This document shows, piece after piece, positions 12,201 through 27,532 of a stretch of 59,256 nucleotides of DNA. Under the pieces are notes generated by a model. It did no database searches, was not told the DNA's origin, and saw only the letters and a program-made list of their open reading frames with translations. Made by a program: the position numbers and the translations under genes. Every line of letters begins with the position of its first letter. The first letter of the stretch is position 1. The stretch is from positions 448,361-507,616 of the forward strand of contig NW_005198017.1 of the NCBI RefSeq assembly GCF_000372725.1, read 5' to 3'. The DNA comes from Emiliania huxleyi CCMP1516 (taxonomy: Eukaryota; Haptophyta; Isochrysidales; Noelaerhabdaceae).

Positions 12201-12479
12201 GCTGCTACGAGTCGCGACCGAGCCTTGCGAGCGGCGTTAGAGGCAGCAAAAAGTGAGTCCGCGGCCCGCCCAATGAATTTTCTGCCGTCTCCCATATCTC
12301 CCTTGTTTCCCTGTTTTCTTTCTTTCTTCCGCCGCACGACACTGGGCACGGGACTGGCGCGCACTGACACTAACACAGGCACACAATAAGAACCGCAATG
12401 CGAAGGCGCGTCGACGCGAGCCTGCGGCTCGGTGGAGGGCTCCACGGCTCGGCGCGGCGGAGGTGCGCCGACTGCACCA

Positions 12480-13480
12480 CTCGAGTGCGGGTCAGGAGGC
12501 CCTAAAACGGCGGGAGGGGTAGGGGTGCCGCTGTAGGGGTGTGGAGGGGTCGGGAGGGCGGGAGTGTAGACCGTGACCTAAAGCCCTCAAAACAAACCCT
12601 GTCTGCACGTCTCGCGCGCGCGTGAACAGGGCTCCAGGCCCCAAATGACGTGTGAGTGTTAGAGTTGTTTGGTATTGCTAAAAATCTCTCTCTCTCTAAG
12701 CCCTCCACCGATAGGCGATAGAAGTGTCAGGCCGCAGGGCCCCCAGGAGGGCACTCGGAGGGGTGGGGGCTGGGAGGGCTGGCCAAAACGCAAAAGCGAG
12801 GCGTAGGAGGGCTCGTGAGGGCTTGGGAGGGGTGGAGAGCTCGGAGGGGTCGGAGGGCAGGGGTCGGAGGGCAGAGAGGCACGAGGGTGGCGCTGGTCGG
12901 GGCTCGTGAGGGCTCGGGAGGGCTCAGAAGGGATGGAGTGCCCGGAGGGCTCGGAGGGGCGAGCCGCCGAGCCGGGCTCGGGGGGCTCGGAGGGCTCGGA
13001 GGGCTCGGGGGGCTCGGGGGATTCGGAAAGCTCGGAGGGCTCGGAGGGCTTGGAGGGCTGGAGGGCTCCAGTATAGGGCTCGGAGGGGTCTGGAGGGCTC
13101 GGGGGGCTCGGGGGGCTCGGGGGGCTCGGAGGGCTCGGAGGGCTCGGAGGGCTCGGAGGGCTCGGAGGGCTAAGAGGATCGACCCCTCCGAGCCCTAATG
13201 GAGCCCTCCAGCCCTCCAGCCCTCTGAGCCCTCCGAGCCCTCTTGGGGGGCAGTCACATAAGCCGCGACTTGGTTTTTTATCTTTTTGCGACCCCTCCCG
13301 GAGGGCCCTTCCGACCCCTCTCGAGCCCTCTCCCGCCACGAAGATCCTCCCTTGTCCGACAGTCCCTCCGAGCCCACCTGGCGTCCGGGGAGGGGGTTAG
13401 CCCTGTGGAGCCCTCCCGACGCCGATCCGACGGGGACCCCTCCAGCCCTGGGCTGGCGACTAGGTCCAGCCCTGGGTGGC
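12480..13480. repeat. Minisatellite of 9-10 bp units (GGAGGGCTC/GGGGGCTCG)
   Basis: Units such as GGAGGGCTCGG recur dozens of times with drift, most regularly at 12970-13200, then in the opposite orientation (GAGCCCTCC) from about 13200. A smaller satellite of the same motif occurs at 14235-14400. The orientation switch near 13190-13210 makes the array a potential fold-back. Confidence 0.9.
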
Positions 13481-14074
13481 GCAGGTTGTGACATTTGGCG
13501 ATTCCGCGACTTACTGGGCCCCTGAGCCGCTACCCGTGTGCGATTTTTTGTGGCCCGGACATGATACTGATAGTAAACGGGTCAGAACCGGCCAAACACA
13601 GGCTACAGCCCCACACACGCGCCCGCCATAGCTCCTGGAGAGCATGCGCGAGTGACGCGCTGCAAGCCGCGAGAGTGGCATCAGAGGCAGGAACGACGTG
13701 CTCTTGCTGCACCTCGCAGCTGCACCAAGTGTGCTCGCAGTGTATGCCACGGCCACTGCCTGCGGCATTGCTCTCGTGCAGCTAGGCGATGCAGGTCCAT
13801 CAGCAGGGCTCATCCAATGCGAGCCCACATTGTGCGTAGCCGCGGGCAGGTGGCAGTGCACAGCACACCGGCTGTGGCGGCTCGAATGCCCCCGGCAGTA
13901 ATGCTGGTCATTAACCTGCGTATTGGGGCCGCAGCAGACTGCTGCTGTGGCAGCAGCAGCAGCCTGCTGCTGCCTGATTCAGTCAAGCCAGCGGTGCAGC
14001 GAGGCGTGCAGAATTCGCGCGGTTTTGTCCCTCCTGAGGCTGAGCGCATTCGAGCCCGTCGACCGGAGTTGGAT

Positions 14075-14107
14075 GGTACCACGCGTCTCACTGAGACGCG
14101 GGGTACT
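14075..14107. repeat. Near-perfect hairpin
   Basis: GGTACCACGCGTCTCA at 14075-14090 pairs with TGAGACGCGGGGTACT at 14092-14107 around a single-base loop, 14 of 16 positions pairing. Confidence 0.85.
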
Positions 14108-14175
14108 GGCCATGGCCGGGCTACGGAGCGTGAGGTGGCGAGCGGAGCGAGCGACAAAACAACGAGAAAAACACG

Positions 14176-14205
14176 GATCTGAGGATTGTCACAAAACCTC
14201 AGATC
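14176..14205. repeat. Inverted repeat GATCTGAGG ... CCTCAGATC
   Basis: Perfect 9-bp arms (14176-14184 and 14197-14205) around a 12-base A-rich loop, 70 bases from the previous hairpin. Confidence 0.8.
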
Positions 14206-14515
14206 TTGCGCCACCCAGGGCTGGACCTAGTCTGGCGAGCCCTCCGGTCGGAGGGGTGGAAGTGGGAGGGCTCGAAGACGGACGGACCTCTCTCTCGGAA
14301 CTCTCCACTCTCGCTCCGGGAGGGTGGAGCCTGGAGGGATGCAGGGTGGAGGGGTGGAGGTGGTTGCTGAGCCCTCTAGCTCTGTCGATATACTCTAGCC
14401 CTACCCCTCCCGCCGTTTTAGGGCTTCATGCTGACCCGCTATGAAAGAGTGGGGGAGGAGGCAGCGCATGCTCCATACGTCTGACACTGAGGGTCCTCTC
14501 CTCTCCTAGACACGG

Positions 14516-19274
<4,759 letters not shown>

Positions 19275-19561
19275 GGCTAACTAACGGGCGAGAACTTGCC
19301 CGGAAAAGTTTCTTTTCAACCCGGTACCATTTGCCGCCTCCGCCAAGCTCTGCAGACGGGCCCCTCCACCCTCCCTGTAATCATGTAGTGCCCACATTCG
19401 CAATTGTGGGATTGCTTGTGTGAGAGAGTGCGTTATCCGCATTCTCTTTTCAAGAGTCGGAGCACCCCCGCTTCGGACGTTCGGACCCTCCCTCACCGAC
19501 TTGCTCCGGTGGCACGGACATCACGCGGGGCTCTTTTCTTTTCAAGAGGTACCGAACTCCG

Positions 19562-20519
19562 ATGCTCGCGCGGCTGCGAGCCGCCGGTCGGCGTCCTCCG
19601 CCTCCGCTCTGGCGTGCGGCGATCTCGCGGCGGGCGCTCTCCTCGGCGCCCCGCGAGGGCGAGATCGACATGGAGCGCTTCGATGAGATTGAGGAGGACA
19701 TGCAGGAGGCTTTCCTCGAGCGCTTTTCCGGGCCTTTGCCCAAGCTGCGCGAGCCTCCGACGCCGCCCGCAGACTCGCTGCCGCTGGAGACGTGGGCGCC
19801 GCCGTCGCTGGTCTCGGCCGAGTACGAGCAGAATGTGCTCTCGTTCCGCACGCGCTACTTTCACGACTCGTCGGAGTGGACACCACCCGAGACGAAAAAG
19901 GCGAGCCTCCCTCGCGGCTCTCCCACTACTCTGCTCCGATCTTCCTCCCCCCCCCCCCCCTCCCTGTCACCCACCACCGGGTCCCACCGCCGCGCAGGTT
20001 GTGCTGCGCGTGATGCCCCACCGACTCGGACTCAATCGCGACGAGCGGCGTCGGCTGCGTGCCGTGGTCGGGCTCGACCGGTGCTCTCGGCAGCGGGCCC
20101 TCACTGCCAGCCTCACCGCCGCCCTCTCCACCGCACCCCTCCCCTCTCCCCTCACCCCAGGTACCCTGTGTCCAGCGGCCAGCTCAAGCTCACCTGCTCG
20201 CGGCACGTGGAGCCGCACCGCAACAAACAGGTGCCCCTCCCCCTCCCCCTCCCTCTCCCTCTCCTTCGCCGGACCTCGTCAGACCTCGGTGGACCTCTCG
20301 GCATACCTGCCAACTCAGGCCCTGCGCGAGATGCTCGAGCTGCTCATCGCCGACGCTAAGGCCAACCCGCAGCGCCGCGACGCCGACGACGCACAGTTGC
20401 CCCTCGCCGCCCGTTCCCGGCCATGGCCGCGCCACGGGAAGCGGCGAGGGCGCAGAGTGCGGGCGCGGCCTCCGCTGCCGCTACAGACGCCGGGCGTGCA
20501 TCGCACGCATGTGGACTGA
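19562..20519 (+). CDS. Mitochondrial small-subunit ribosomal protein mS35
   Basis: Exons 19562-19900, 19998-20080, 20161-20230 and 20319-20519 give 230 residues and close in phase. The first exon starts with an Arg/Ala-rich mitochondrial presequence (MLARLRAAGRRPPPPLWRAA) and an acidic segment. The later exons spell VVLRVMPHRLGLNRDERRRL, AVVGLDRYPVSSGQLKLTCS, RHVEPHRNKQ and ALREMLELLIADAKA. This is the order of conserved blocks in the MRP-S28/S35 domain (LGL-x-L-VG-RY-L-S-x-NK-L-x-LL-x-A). The first donor is GC (after PETKK), the other two GT. It acts in the mitochondrial ribosome by family. The Pro/Arg-rich C-terminal residues after the last helix are poorly conserved. Confidence 0.8.
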
Positions 20520-22099
20520 GATTTCAGACAGACCAGAGGACAGGGGACCGCGCCACACGCTCTTGCGGGCGCGTGGCTTGTGTAGTCTCTAGGAGTGTAA
20601 AGACTGAGATATGAAAAAAATGTTCGTGTTACGAAAAAGGGAGTGTAAAGATATGAAAGCAGCGGTATCGAGGGGGCGTTCCCACCCGCTCGGCCGCTCC
20701 CGCTGGTGTGTTGGCACTGTCCACTGTGCTGGCCCCGCGCCGGCGGCGGCCGGTGCGCTGTTCTCCCACACACCCGCTGGCGCCCCCCGCCCCCCGCCGC
20801 GCCCCCCACATGCCCTGGTTCGAGTGGAGGGGGTGTGTATTCTCTAGGCGTAGGATACTTTTAGCTTACTGGGAGAAAAGGGAGAGGGGGTTTTGTGTTC
20901 TCTAGGCCCCAAAGGGCCCTACGCGCGGCGTGAGACTGACATGAGAGAGCTCGGAAGCGAGAGCTTTGCACGGCGATCGAGGATGGCGCGGTTCACCCCC
21001 TTCACCGAACGAAGCGATGGAGATGCGTTCCGCGTGGTGTGACACAAATGAGAGGCGGGAGTGGGGAGGGTACGCGGTGCGGTCAACGCCCGAGCGTTGA
21101 GCCTTGCACGTCTCTCTCTTAGGCGTAAAGATTGGTCGAGGCGCTCCCTTTTATCGCGCCAATTCGCCGCCCCGCCCAAAAAGTCTCATCGATCGCGGCG
21201 GTGTCGCGACAATTTGTATGAAGGCGCCGGCGACCACCGCAAGGGCAGAGGCCGAGGTGTGCAAGACGCCGGCAAGCTTACGAGCACGCTTGGTCACCCT
21301 ACTCAACGCCGTTCTGCTCAACGAGTTCGACGACGCGATTTGGGCAAAGGCGGACGATGACGGCGCCGCTACCGCCGATGCGCGAGTTTCAGATTGCAAA
21401 AACGTCGCCGTGAATAAGCAATTAGCCTCCGTGGCAGAGCTTGATGTCTGAATCGTTCGCGTGGACTCAAACGTACGGATTTTGTCAGCAAGCGCGAGCA
21501 TGTGGCATCCGCTATCCCCGCATTTTTGATCGGTCTGGATGGATAGCATACTCGTGGCTTGATCTTCTTCTGTTTTACAGAAGCAGATCGTGTTCACGAT
21601 GCCCAGCGCGCACGAGGTTACCGCATTCACAAACGGCGGACATTAGCGCTACTGCCCAGACTGTTGCGTGAGTGGCATTTTGCTGGCATTGCTGGCAATG
21701 GCAGCGCCAACCTTGACTCCCTCGGCCTCGCTCATTGTATGCGCGGGTGGCCGGCGCCAGCTCACGGACACACAACTGTAGCGTGTGGCGCGTGAGCAGT
21801 GCAAGCTGAGGCGTGACTTCTCGGGCGGGGGAGCCGAGAGCGGCCAAGGGCGCGAGCGTCGACGGACATGCACATGCACATGCGCACAATCATGCAGCAT
21901 GCACATGCACATGCTGCATCTGGGCTCCGACACGCCCTCGGAGTTTATGTTTTAATCCGAAATGAAATAAAAAAAAACAGACACACCTCCACTAGGAGAT
22001 GGGTAAAGCAGACGCGTAATCTCTCCTTTTGAGCTTCACCTAGACTACTCCACTATTACACACGGCGTTGATTGATGACATGAAAATATGTGCAGGGTG
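20520..22099. other. Spacer with possible short ORFs, none assigned
   Basis: Base composition is lower in GC than in the genes. A 77-residue frame from ATG 21219 to 21451 (MKAPATTARAEAEVCKTPAS) and an antisense frame 21151-21630 overlap, and neither has a recognisable domain. The palindromic ACATGCACATGC cluster at 21867-21917 and an A-run at 21967-21977 lie near the 3' end of the sulfatase gene. Confidence 0.4.
20857..20932 (+). repeat. Dispersed repeat, copy 1 (CTTTTAGCTTACTGGGAGAA family)
   Basis: It shares CTTTTAGCTTACTGGGAGAA, a GAGAGGGGGTT-TGTTCTCTAGG block and AAGGGCCCTAC-GCGCGGCG with a copy at 39449-39525. A third, shorter copy lies in reverse at 57586-57625. Confidence 0.85.
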
Positions 22100-24508
22100 T
22101 CAAGGTACAAGGACAAGGTCCACCCGTGCCTTTGCGCTCCCGTTCGCGACTGCCTCGTGCAGGAGCACGCGCAGCGCCGCGGCCACGTTGGGCTCGCTGG
22201 CATTACAGTTCTTGTTCTCGTAGCGGTCAAAATCAGAGCCGTCGTCGCCGACGTGCGAGTACAGCTCCTCGCCAATGTCGGGCCAGCGCGGCTGCTGCCA
22301 GACGGACCGCAAGCTGGAGCCGTTCCACGCCGCCCACTGGGTGAAGCGGTGGGTGTGCGTTCGAACCGTGTACCCCATGAATGCGATCTGCGAGCGGTCG
22401 GTGAAGAGGCAGTCGTTCGCCTTCTGGGGCTGCGCCGCGTCGCGCGGGCAGCGCATGTATTGCGAGAGCGCACGGTGTTTGAGCGCCCTCGCGAGCGCCG
22501 CATCAGCTGGCGCGCGCAGCACGGGCGCGAGCGAGGTGCCGTCGAGACTGGCCGCCGTTTGTGGGTCGAGCGGAGCGCCCGCGAGCTCGGCCATGGTGGG
22601 AAAGATGTCGATCAGCTCGGCGAGCACGGAGCTCCTCGTCCCCACGCTCTCCCGCACCCACGGCGCGCGCATGATGAGCGGCACGCGCGTGCCATGCTCG
22701 AAATTGCTGAACTTTTGCCACTCGCCGTGCTCGCCCAGCGACCAGCCGTGGTCCGAGTGCAGCGCGACGAGCCTGGAGCGCGAGCACAGGCCGCGAGCGC
22801 GTGACTACAGCGCATGTACCGCTGAGCGAGACAGTGCGAGCGGAAGACAGCAAACGGCGTGTGCAGTGTCGGGTGCTCGTCACAACGCCTCGACGTTCAG
22901 CATCTAGCGCGACGAGCGTCGTGGGGGCCAGGCCGCGTGCCTCGAGCTCGTGGAGCACGCGTCCGATCTGCGAGTCGACCCATGCTATAGCAGCGCGATA
23001 GTGCCGTCGCCACTCGTGTGCCGTCGCATTTGCCACCTGGAGTGTGAGCATATCATACAGTGCTCAGCTTGCAATGAACAGCCTGCTTTCTGGTGCTGGC
23101 ATACAGGGGCACAGCGTGTTTGGCATCTAGCGTTGGCCACAGGTGTGTAGATGTGCGGCTGAGGCACAGCGTCGTGGTGCGCAATCGGCGGCACTGTCGG
23201 GCTCAGCGTGGGGTGCGCCGCCACGTCACCCTCGACGAGCGCCAGAAAGGGCGCGGGGAAGCGGAAGGGCAGGTGCGGTTTGCGGAAGCCGACTGCCAGG
23301 AAGAAGGGCGTGTGCATCGCTGCCAGTCGCAGCTTGAGCACCGCGTCATCGGCAATGACGCGGTCACAGAACTGCTTCGTCGTCAGCGGCGAAGCGATGG
23401 CGCCGCTCATGTCGGCGTCGACCGCGCATGCGTCGGGGTCGGATGGAGGCAGGCCAATCTTGCAGTCCCACATGTTTGCCACGTCATTGACACGCTGCAT
23501 CGAGAGACCCGGCGTCCAGCTGGGCGGGTCTTGGTTGGGAGGCATGCCTGGGCCGTTGAGGTTCGGGTTGGTGTTGCCCGAGCCTCCCTCCTCGGTGTGG
23601 AAAATCTTGCCCGAGGAAAGCGCAATCCACCCCGCCCTCTTGAAGTGCTGCGGCAGCGAGACCCACGCCGCCCGCGTGCTCAACGTGCCACGCGCGCCAG
23701 AAACCGCCCCGCTGTCTGCGGCCCGCGCGCCGGACCTCGCCTTTAGCATGCACGACGAGTTGGTGTGCGTGTAGGTCCATGCGCCGCAGCGTTCGTCTTC
23801 GGAGCAGATCGAGCAGCAGTCACCGCTCCCGCCGCACGGGGCGGCGCCACCCCACTCGCACCCACCGACCGTGACGTTCCGCAGCGTCGGGCCAAGGTAC
23901 GCCACGCCGCCCTCGGTGAGTCCGCAGTCGGCCTGGCGGAAATGGTCGATAAAGTTGAGCACGCGTGAGTGGTCCGGCCGCCGGCCGGTGAGGAAGGACA
24001 TGCGCGACGGCGAGCACACCGAAATCTGGCAGTATGCATTGTCAAACGTGGTTCCGCTGCTGGCAAGCGCTGAAATGTGCGGGGAATGGCCGCGGGGCTG
24101 CCTGTAGGCGGCGATTTCAGGCCTAAGGTCATCGACAAGGAGATAGAGCACGTTCTTCGCGCCGGGCCCGGGCGTAGTGTCGCCGTTGCGCTTCGACACG
24201 CTGGGCAGCCGCAGGTAGGAGGAGCAGCTGCAGTTGTTCACCTGCGGCGAGCGCCCCGCTGCCTCGACGCTCTTGAGCCAGCAGCATCCGCCGGCAAGAG
24301 CGCATGTCTCCCGGTAGTAGCTGCACGCCGGCGCGTGCCAAGAGAAGAGCACGCAGGCCGGATCGGCGGAGCACAGCGCGCTGCATGCCGCGGCGGAGGC
24401 TGAGGCGAGTGGCATGCGGTGCAGGTCGCCGCCAGGCATGTTGACGCCGGGCTCGCAGACGGGTGGCGATGCTGCGAACGCCGTGGCGGCGGCAAAGGAG
24501 GCGAGCAT
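22100..24508 (-). CDS. Secreted sulfatase (iduronate-2-sulfatase-like) with PAN/apple-like modules
   Basis: Exons 24508-23141, 23036-22918 and 22772-22100 give 719 residues and close in phase. A signal peptide (MLASFAAATAFAAS) is followed by a Cys-rich PAN/apple-like segment (CEPGVNMPGGDLHRMPLASA to CCWLK). The sulfatase core starts NVLYLLVDDLRPE (metal-binding Asp pair) and has ICSPSRMSFLTGRRPD, the C-x-P-S-R motif whose Cys is converted to formylglycine. SDHGWSLGEHGEWQKFSNFE and RVPLIMRAP are typical of iduronate-sulfatase-type enzymes. A second Cys-rich PAN-like block (GGCEWGGAAPCGGSGDCCSI to SSCMLK) is inserted inside the catalytic domain. Such enzymes hydrolyse sulfate esters of polysaccharides in secretory or extracellular compartments. 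Both introns carry duplicated exon starts. Confidence 0.9.
22773..22917 (-). mobile_element. Sulfatase intron 2 with 12-bp perfect duplication
   Basis: The intron begins GCTCGTCGCGCTAGATGC and exon 3 begins GCTCGTCGCGCTGCACTC, so twelve bases are identical. The donor is GC. Splicing here gives the continuous motif APTTLVALHSDHGWSLGEHG. Confidence 0.75.
23037..23140 (-). mobile_element. Sulfatase intron 1 with duplicated VANA codons
   Basis: The intron begins GTGGCCAACGC and exon 2 begins GTGGCAAATGC. Both would encode Val-Ala-Asn-Ala, and the differences are synonymous. Confidence 0.7.
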
Positions 24509-24826
24509 TGCAGCGACGCGGCAATGCAGCGACGCTGCGGTGGCAGTCCGCAGCCGTACCGTCGCGCGCGAGTAGGAAGAATTCAGCAAGCATTCAGAGC
24601 GGAGTTCACCACGAAAAACGAGACGTTCCTTTTTACAAGCCTTTTTCAATATATGAACATAGAGAAGAGAAAGCCCCCCCCCCCCCTCCCGAGAGAGAGA
24701 CGTACCCGAAGACTGGGGACAGGGTTTGCGAGGGGGAGGGAGTTTTTCGGTATCTAGATCCGGTGATGGATCTGACGACGTGACGAGACATATCGGCGCG
24801 GTAATCGCCGATCGATCGGCAAAACT
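24509..24826. promoter_or_regulatory. Divergent promoter region of sulfatase and peptidase genes
   Basis: These 318 bases separate the two start codons and include an AT-richer core (24615-24665, TTTTTACAAGCCTTTTTCAA and ATATATGAACATA) and a C-run. No specific element can be named. Confidence 0.4.
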
Positions 24827-26998
24827 ATGGCGCGCGAGCTGGAAATGGAGGACCACTACACGCGGCTCGGCAGCGCTGGCTCGCGCCTGCCCACAGCTGT
24901 CATCGGAGCAGTAGGAGCAGCCGTCCTCCTCACAGTGGGGAGCGTGGTGCACCTGTCGCGGGACGTCAGCGAGATGCAGGACGCGCACATACAGCTTAAG
25001 AGGGTTAGGGGGCCCACGTTCAAGCTGCCCTGTGCCTACGATAGGCGACCCTGGCCGCACAGCTGCAGACGCAAGAGAAGCTCATGGCCAAGCTCGAGCG
25101 GCAGGCGGACGCGAGCCCGCAGTCTCTCTCGGTGGACAGCGCAATGGCGTGCTTTTGACGACACCGCAGGTGACAGCCTCAGAGGGAGGCTCTTGAGCCC
25201 CCCTCGGCCGCATAGGTGTCGAGCAAGATTATCAAAAAGGAGATGGACCTGGTGAACGCAAAACTGCTCCAACTCGAGGCTGCTTCAATGCCACCAAAGT
25301 TCCTCATCTCCCACGTCACACCTTCCGCCGACCAAGGGAACCGCGGCGATTGCTGGATGTTTTCCACGGGCGGGCTCATTGAGTCGTCGTACTTGGACTA
25401 TGGGCTGAAGAAGGGCTGGCTGAACGGCTCCACCTACATGAAGCTGAACCGCCAGGCGCTGGGCGTCGCCATCATGGAAGAGTGCAAAAAGACGCCCGTG
25501 GGGGGCTGCCCAACAGACGAGGACCCGTCCAAGCCGGGTGGCTTCGCTTTCGGCAACACTGATGAAGGCAAGGACGGCGGTGACGAGCATATCTGGGCGC
25601 AGCTCGAGGGGATGCAAACTCCCAATACAAAGGCGGTCATCCCAGGATATTGGGAGGGCTGTGAATATGTCACCACGTTGCCACCGACCCCCGAGGGGAA
25701 GTTCAAGGCAGAGCGCAATTGCACGGGCCTGATGGAAGTACGTAAGAAGAACCCCCTTTCGTACAAGGTGACTGGCATGAAGGCACACTACGGTCGTGCC
25801 GATATCAAGAAGGCCCTCGTCGAGCTCGACAAGACGCTCAGCCTCGGCATTCAGATCGCCTTTGCCTCGTGGTTCCAGCCGTGTGACAAGCGGTACCATT
25901 GTGACCCAAAAAACCCAACCGTCGTCGATCACACCGGAACCTTGGTTGCGACTCAGTGTGTGCCCTGCCCAACAGAGAGGGTCTTTGCCTCGGTCGATTG
26001 CTGCGTCTTTGCGCAAAAGGCCATGGTCTCGATGCAAGGCGAGTGGTACATGCAGGCGACGGAGCCGCTCATCACCGAGGGCGGTCACGCCGTCTCGATT
26101 GTCGGCTACAACGATCACTACCGCGATGAACACGGGAGCACAGGTGGATTCATCCTCCGCAACAGCTGGAAGGACGGGCTTGGTACCTCGCACGGCCTCA
26201 AGGCGCGAGGGAGTCACACGGCCGCATACTACGCGCAGCTCCTCTCGCCGGCGGACGAGTCGCAGTTTTGTCCCAATCCCAACAGCCCGCGCAACTGGAA
26301 CGCCTGCGGCGACGTCAAAGCTTGCAAGAGCAAGATGACAGAGATGACCGTTGCGGTGGCGACCGACGGCACCGTCGTCACCCTGAAATGCCAGGACGGC
26401 GGCAACGCAATCCCCAAGGTGTGCACCGCGAGCCTCTGGACACACCTGCGTGTCGCTCGCCGGCCCTCGTCACACTTTGCTCACACCCCTCCTGGGCGCA
26501 GGGCAACTGCGACCCCAGCAAGGATTACTACCTGGTCAACAAGACGGGCTGGGACCAGCAGGGGCTGTACACCACCTGCTACGTCTACGACAAAGGGAAT
26601 GAGACCGACGCCTTCATGTGCCTCCCGCCGCTGACGCTCGACGACGTCGCCACCGTCTTTGTGCCCAAGGAGCTCCCACACATCAACGACCCCGAGATGT
26701 GCGGCTTCAACTTCATCTCCTACGACACCTTTGAGAAGATCGGAGCCACTCTGGGCATCTCCACCGTCTCAAGTGCCGCGCGCTCACAGCCTCGAGTATG
26801 GCCGCCCGCCGCCTGCCCCTCGCCCTCAACGACCATCCGCCACCGCGCACAGGTTTCGACGTGGAGTGGACAAAGTGTTCGTACCTCGTCAATGAGGAGC
26901 AATGCCCGAATTACGACTACTCCTATCTGAAGAAGGCCATGATGCCACTCAAGGTGCCCTATGAGAAGCCGACTGTCTGGTACACGCCGAACGAGTAG
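24827..26998 (+). CDS. Membrane-anchored papain-like (C1-type) cysteine peptidase
   Basis: Exons 24827-25003, 25045-25131, 25216-26418, 26502-26754 and 26853-26998 give 621 residues and close in phase. A short cytosolic N-terminus precedes one membrane segment (AVIGAVGAAVLLTVGSVV), then a coiled stalk (QLQTQEKLMAKLERQ, KIIKKEMDLVNAKLLQLEAA), so a type II membrane protein is predicted. The catalytic domain shows DQGNRGDCWMFSTGGLIESS (active-site Cys), EGGHAVSIVGYNDHY (His) and GGFILRNSWKDG (Asn), the three C1 active-site blocks in order. The usual CGSCW is GDCWMF. Extra Cys-rich segments (QCVPCPTERVFASVDCCVFA and the final two exons) are not part of papain. The first intron is only 41 bp and the fourth uses a GC donor. 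Confidence 0.85.
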
Positions 26999-27532
26999 TG
27001 AACGGCACCGAGCAGTTCACGCGTGCGCTGCCACGTTGCCAGTCGTGAGGCCAGGCTTGAGCAGGCGTGTACCGTATTTACGCGAGTGGAGTTTTGGGGG
27101 CGGGCGTGGCGAGGAGCTGTGATCATGACACGGACGTGGCACGTGTGGCGCTCTCGCGTCTTGTGCACGTCGAATTTGCATCGTCTTTGCAACAGAACAT
27201 GCCCGAAAGCGAAACGCGCGCGCCGCGCCGAGGAGAGAGGGGGGAAGAGAGCGGAGCGGAAAACAGAAGTGAGAAGAGGAGTAACGAAGAGGTGTACACG
27301 CGAGAGAATCGGGGATGACCGATCGTGGATAGTGGGAGCAGTAAGAGCAGGGAGGCACCACATCCGACCACGTGATGTTTGTGTGTCGACTGTGTGCATC
27401 ACATTAGACTCTAAAGGCACACATACACACTCACACAACGCGCACACAAAAGCGTTCTTGATATACACACATATTTTTGCACATCGTACATGTCAATCAC
27501 TCTGCTGCATTGATCTGGTTCCTCTCAATAAC
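26999..27532. other. Convergent 3' spacer
   Basis: No gene supported. CA-rich tracts occur at 27415-27475. Frames open across it are shadows without domain-like sequence. Confidence 0.5.

Larger units (their letters stand above)
12201..14515. other. Gene-poor region dominated by GGAGGGCTC minisatellite
   Basis: No supported gene. The only long frames (for example 12659-13339 minus) are translations of the 9-bp minisatellite. The 13.5-14.2 kb part is less repetitive, contains CAG/CTG clusters (13929-13975) and two hairpins, and might be an old mobile element. Confidence 0.5.

Noticed and set aside
12659..13339. Ser/Glu/Pro repeat protein encoded by the minisatellite
   Set aside because: The frame is only the 9-bp repeat translated; it has no start context, leader or non-repeat domain.
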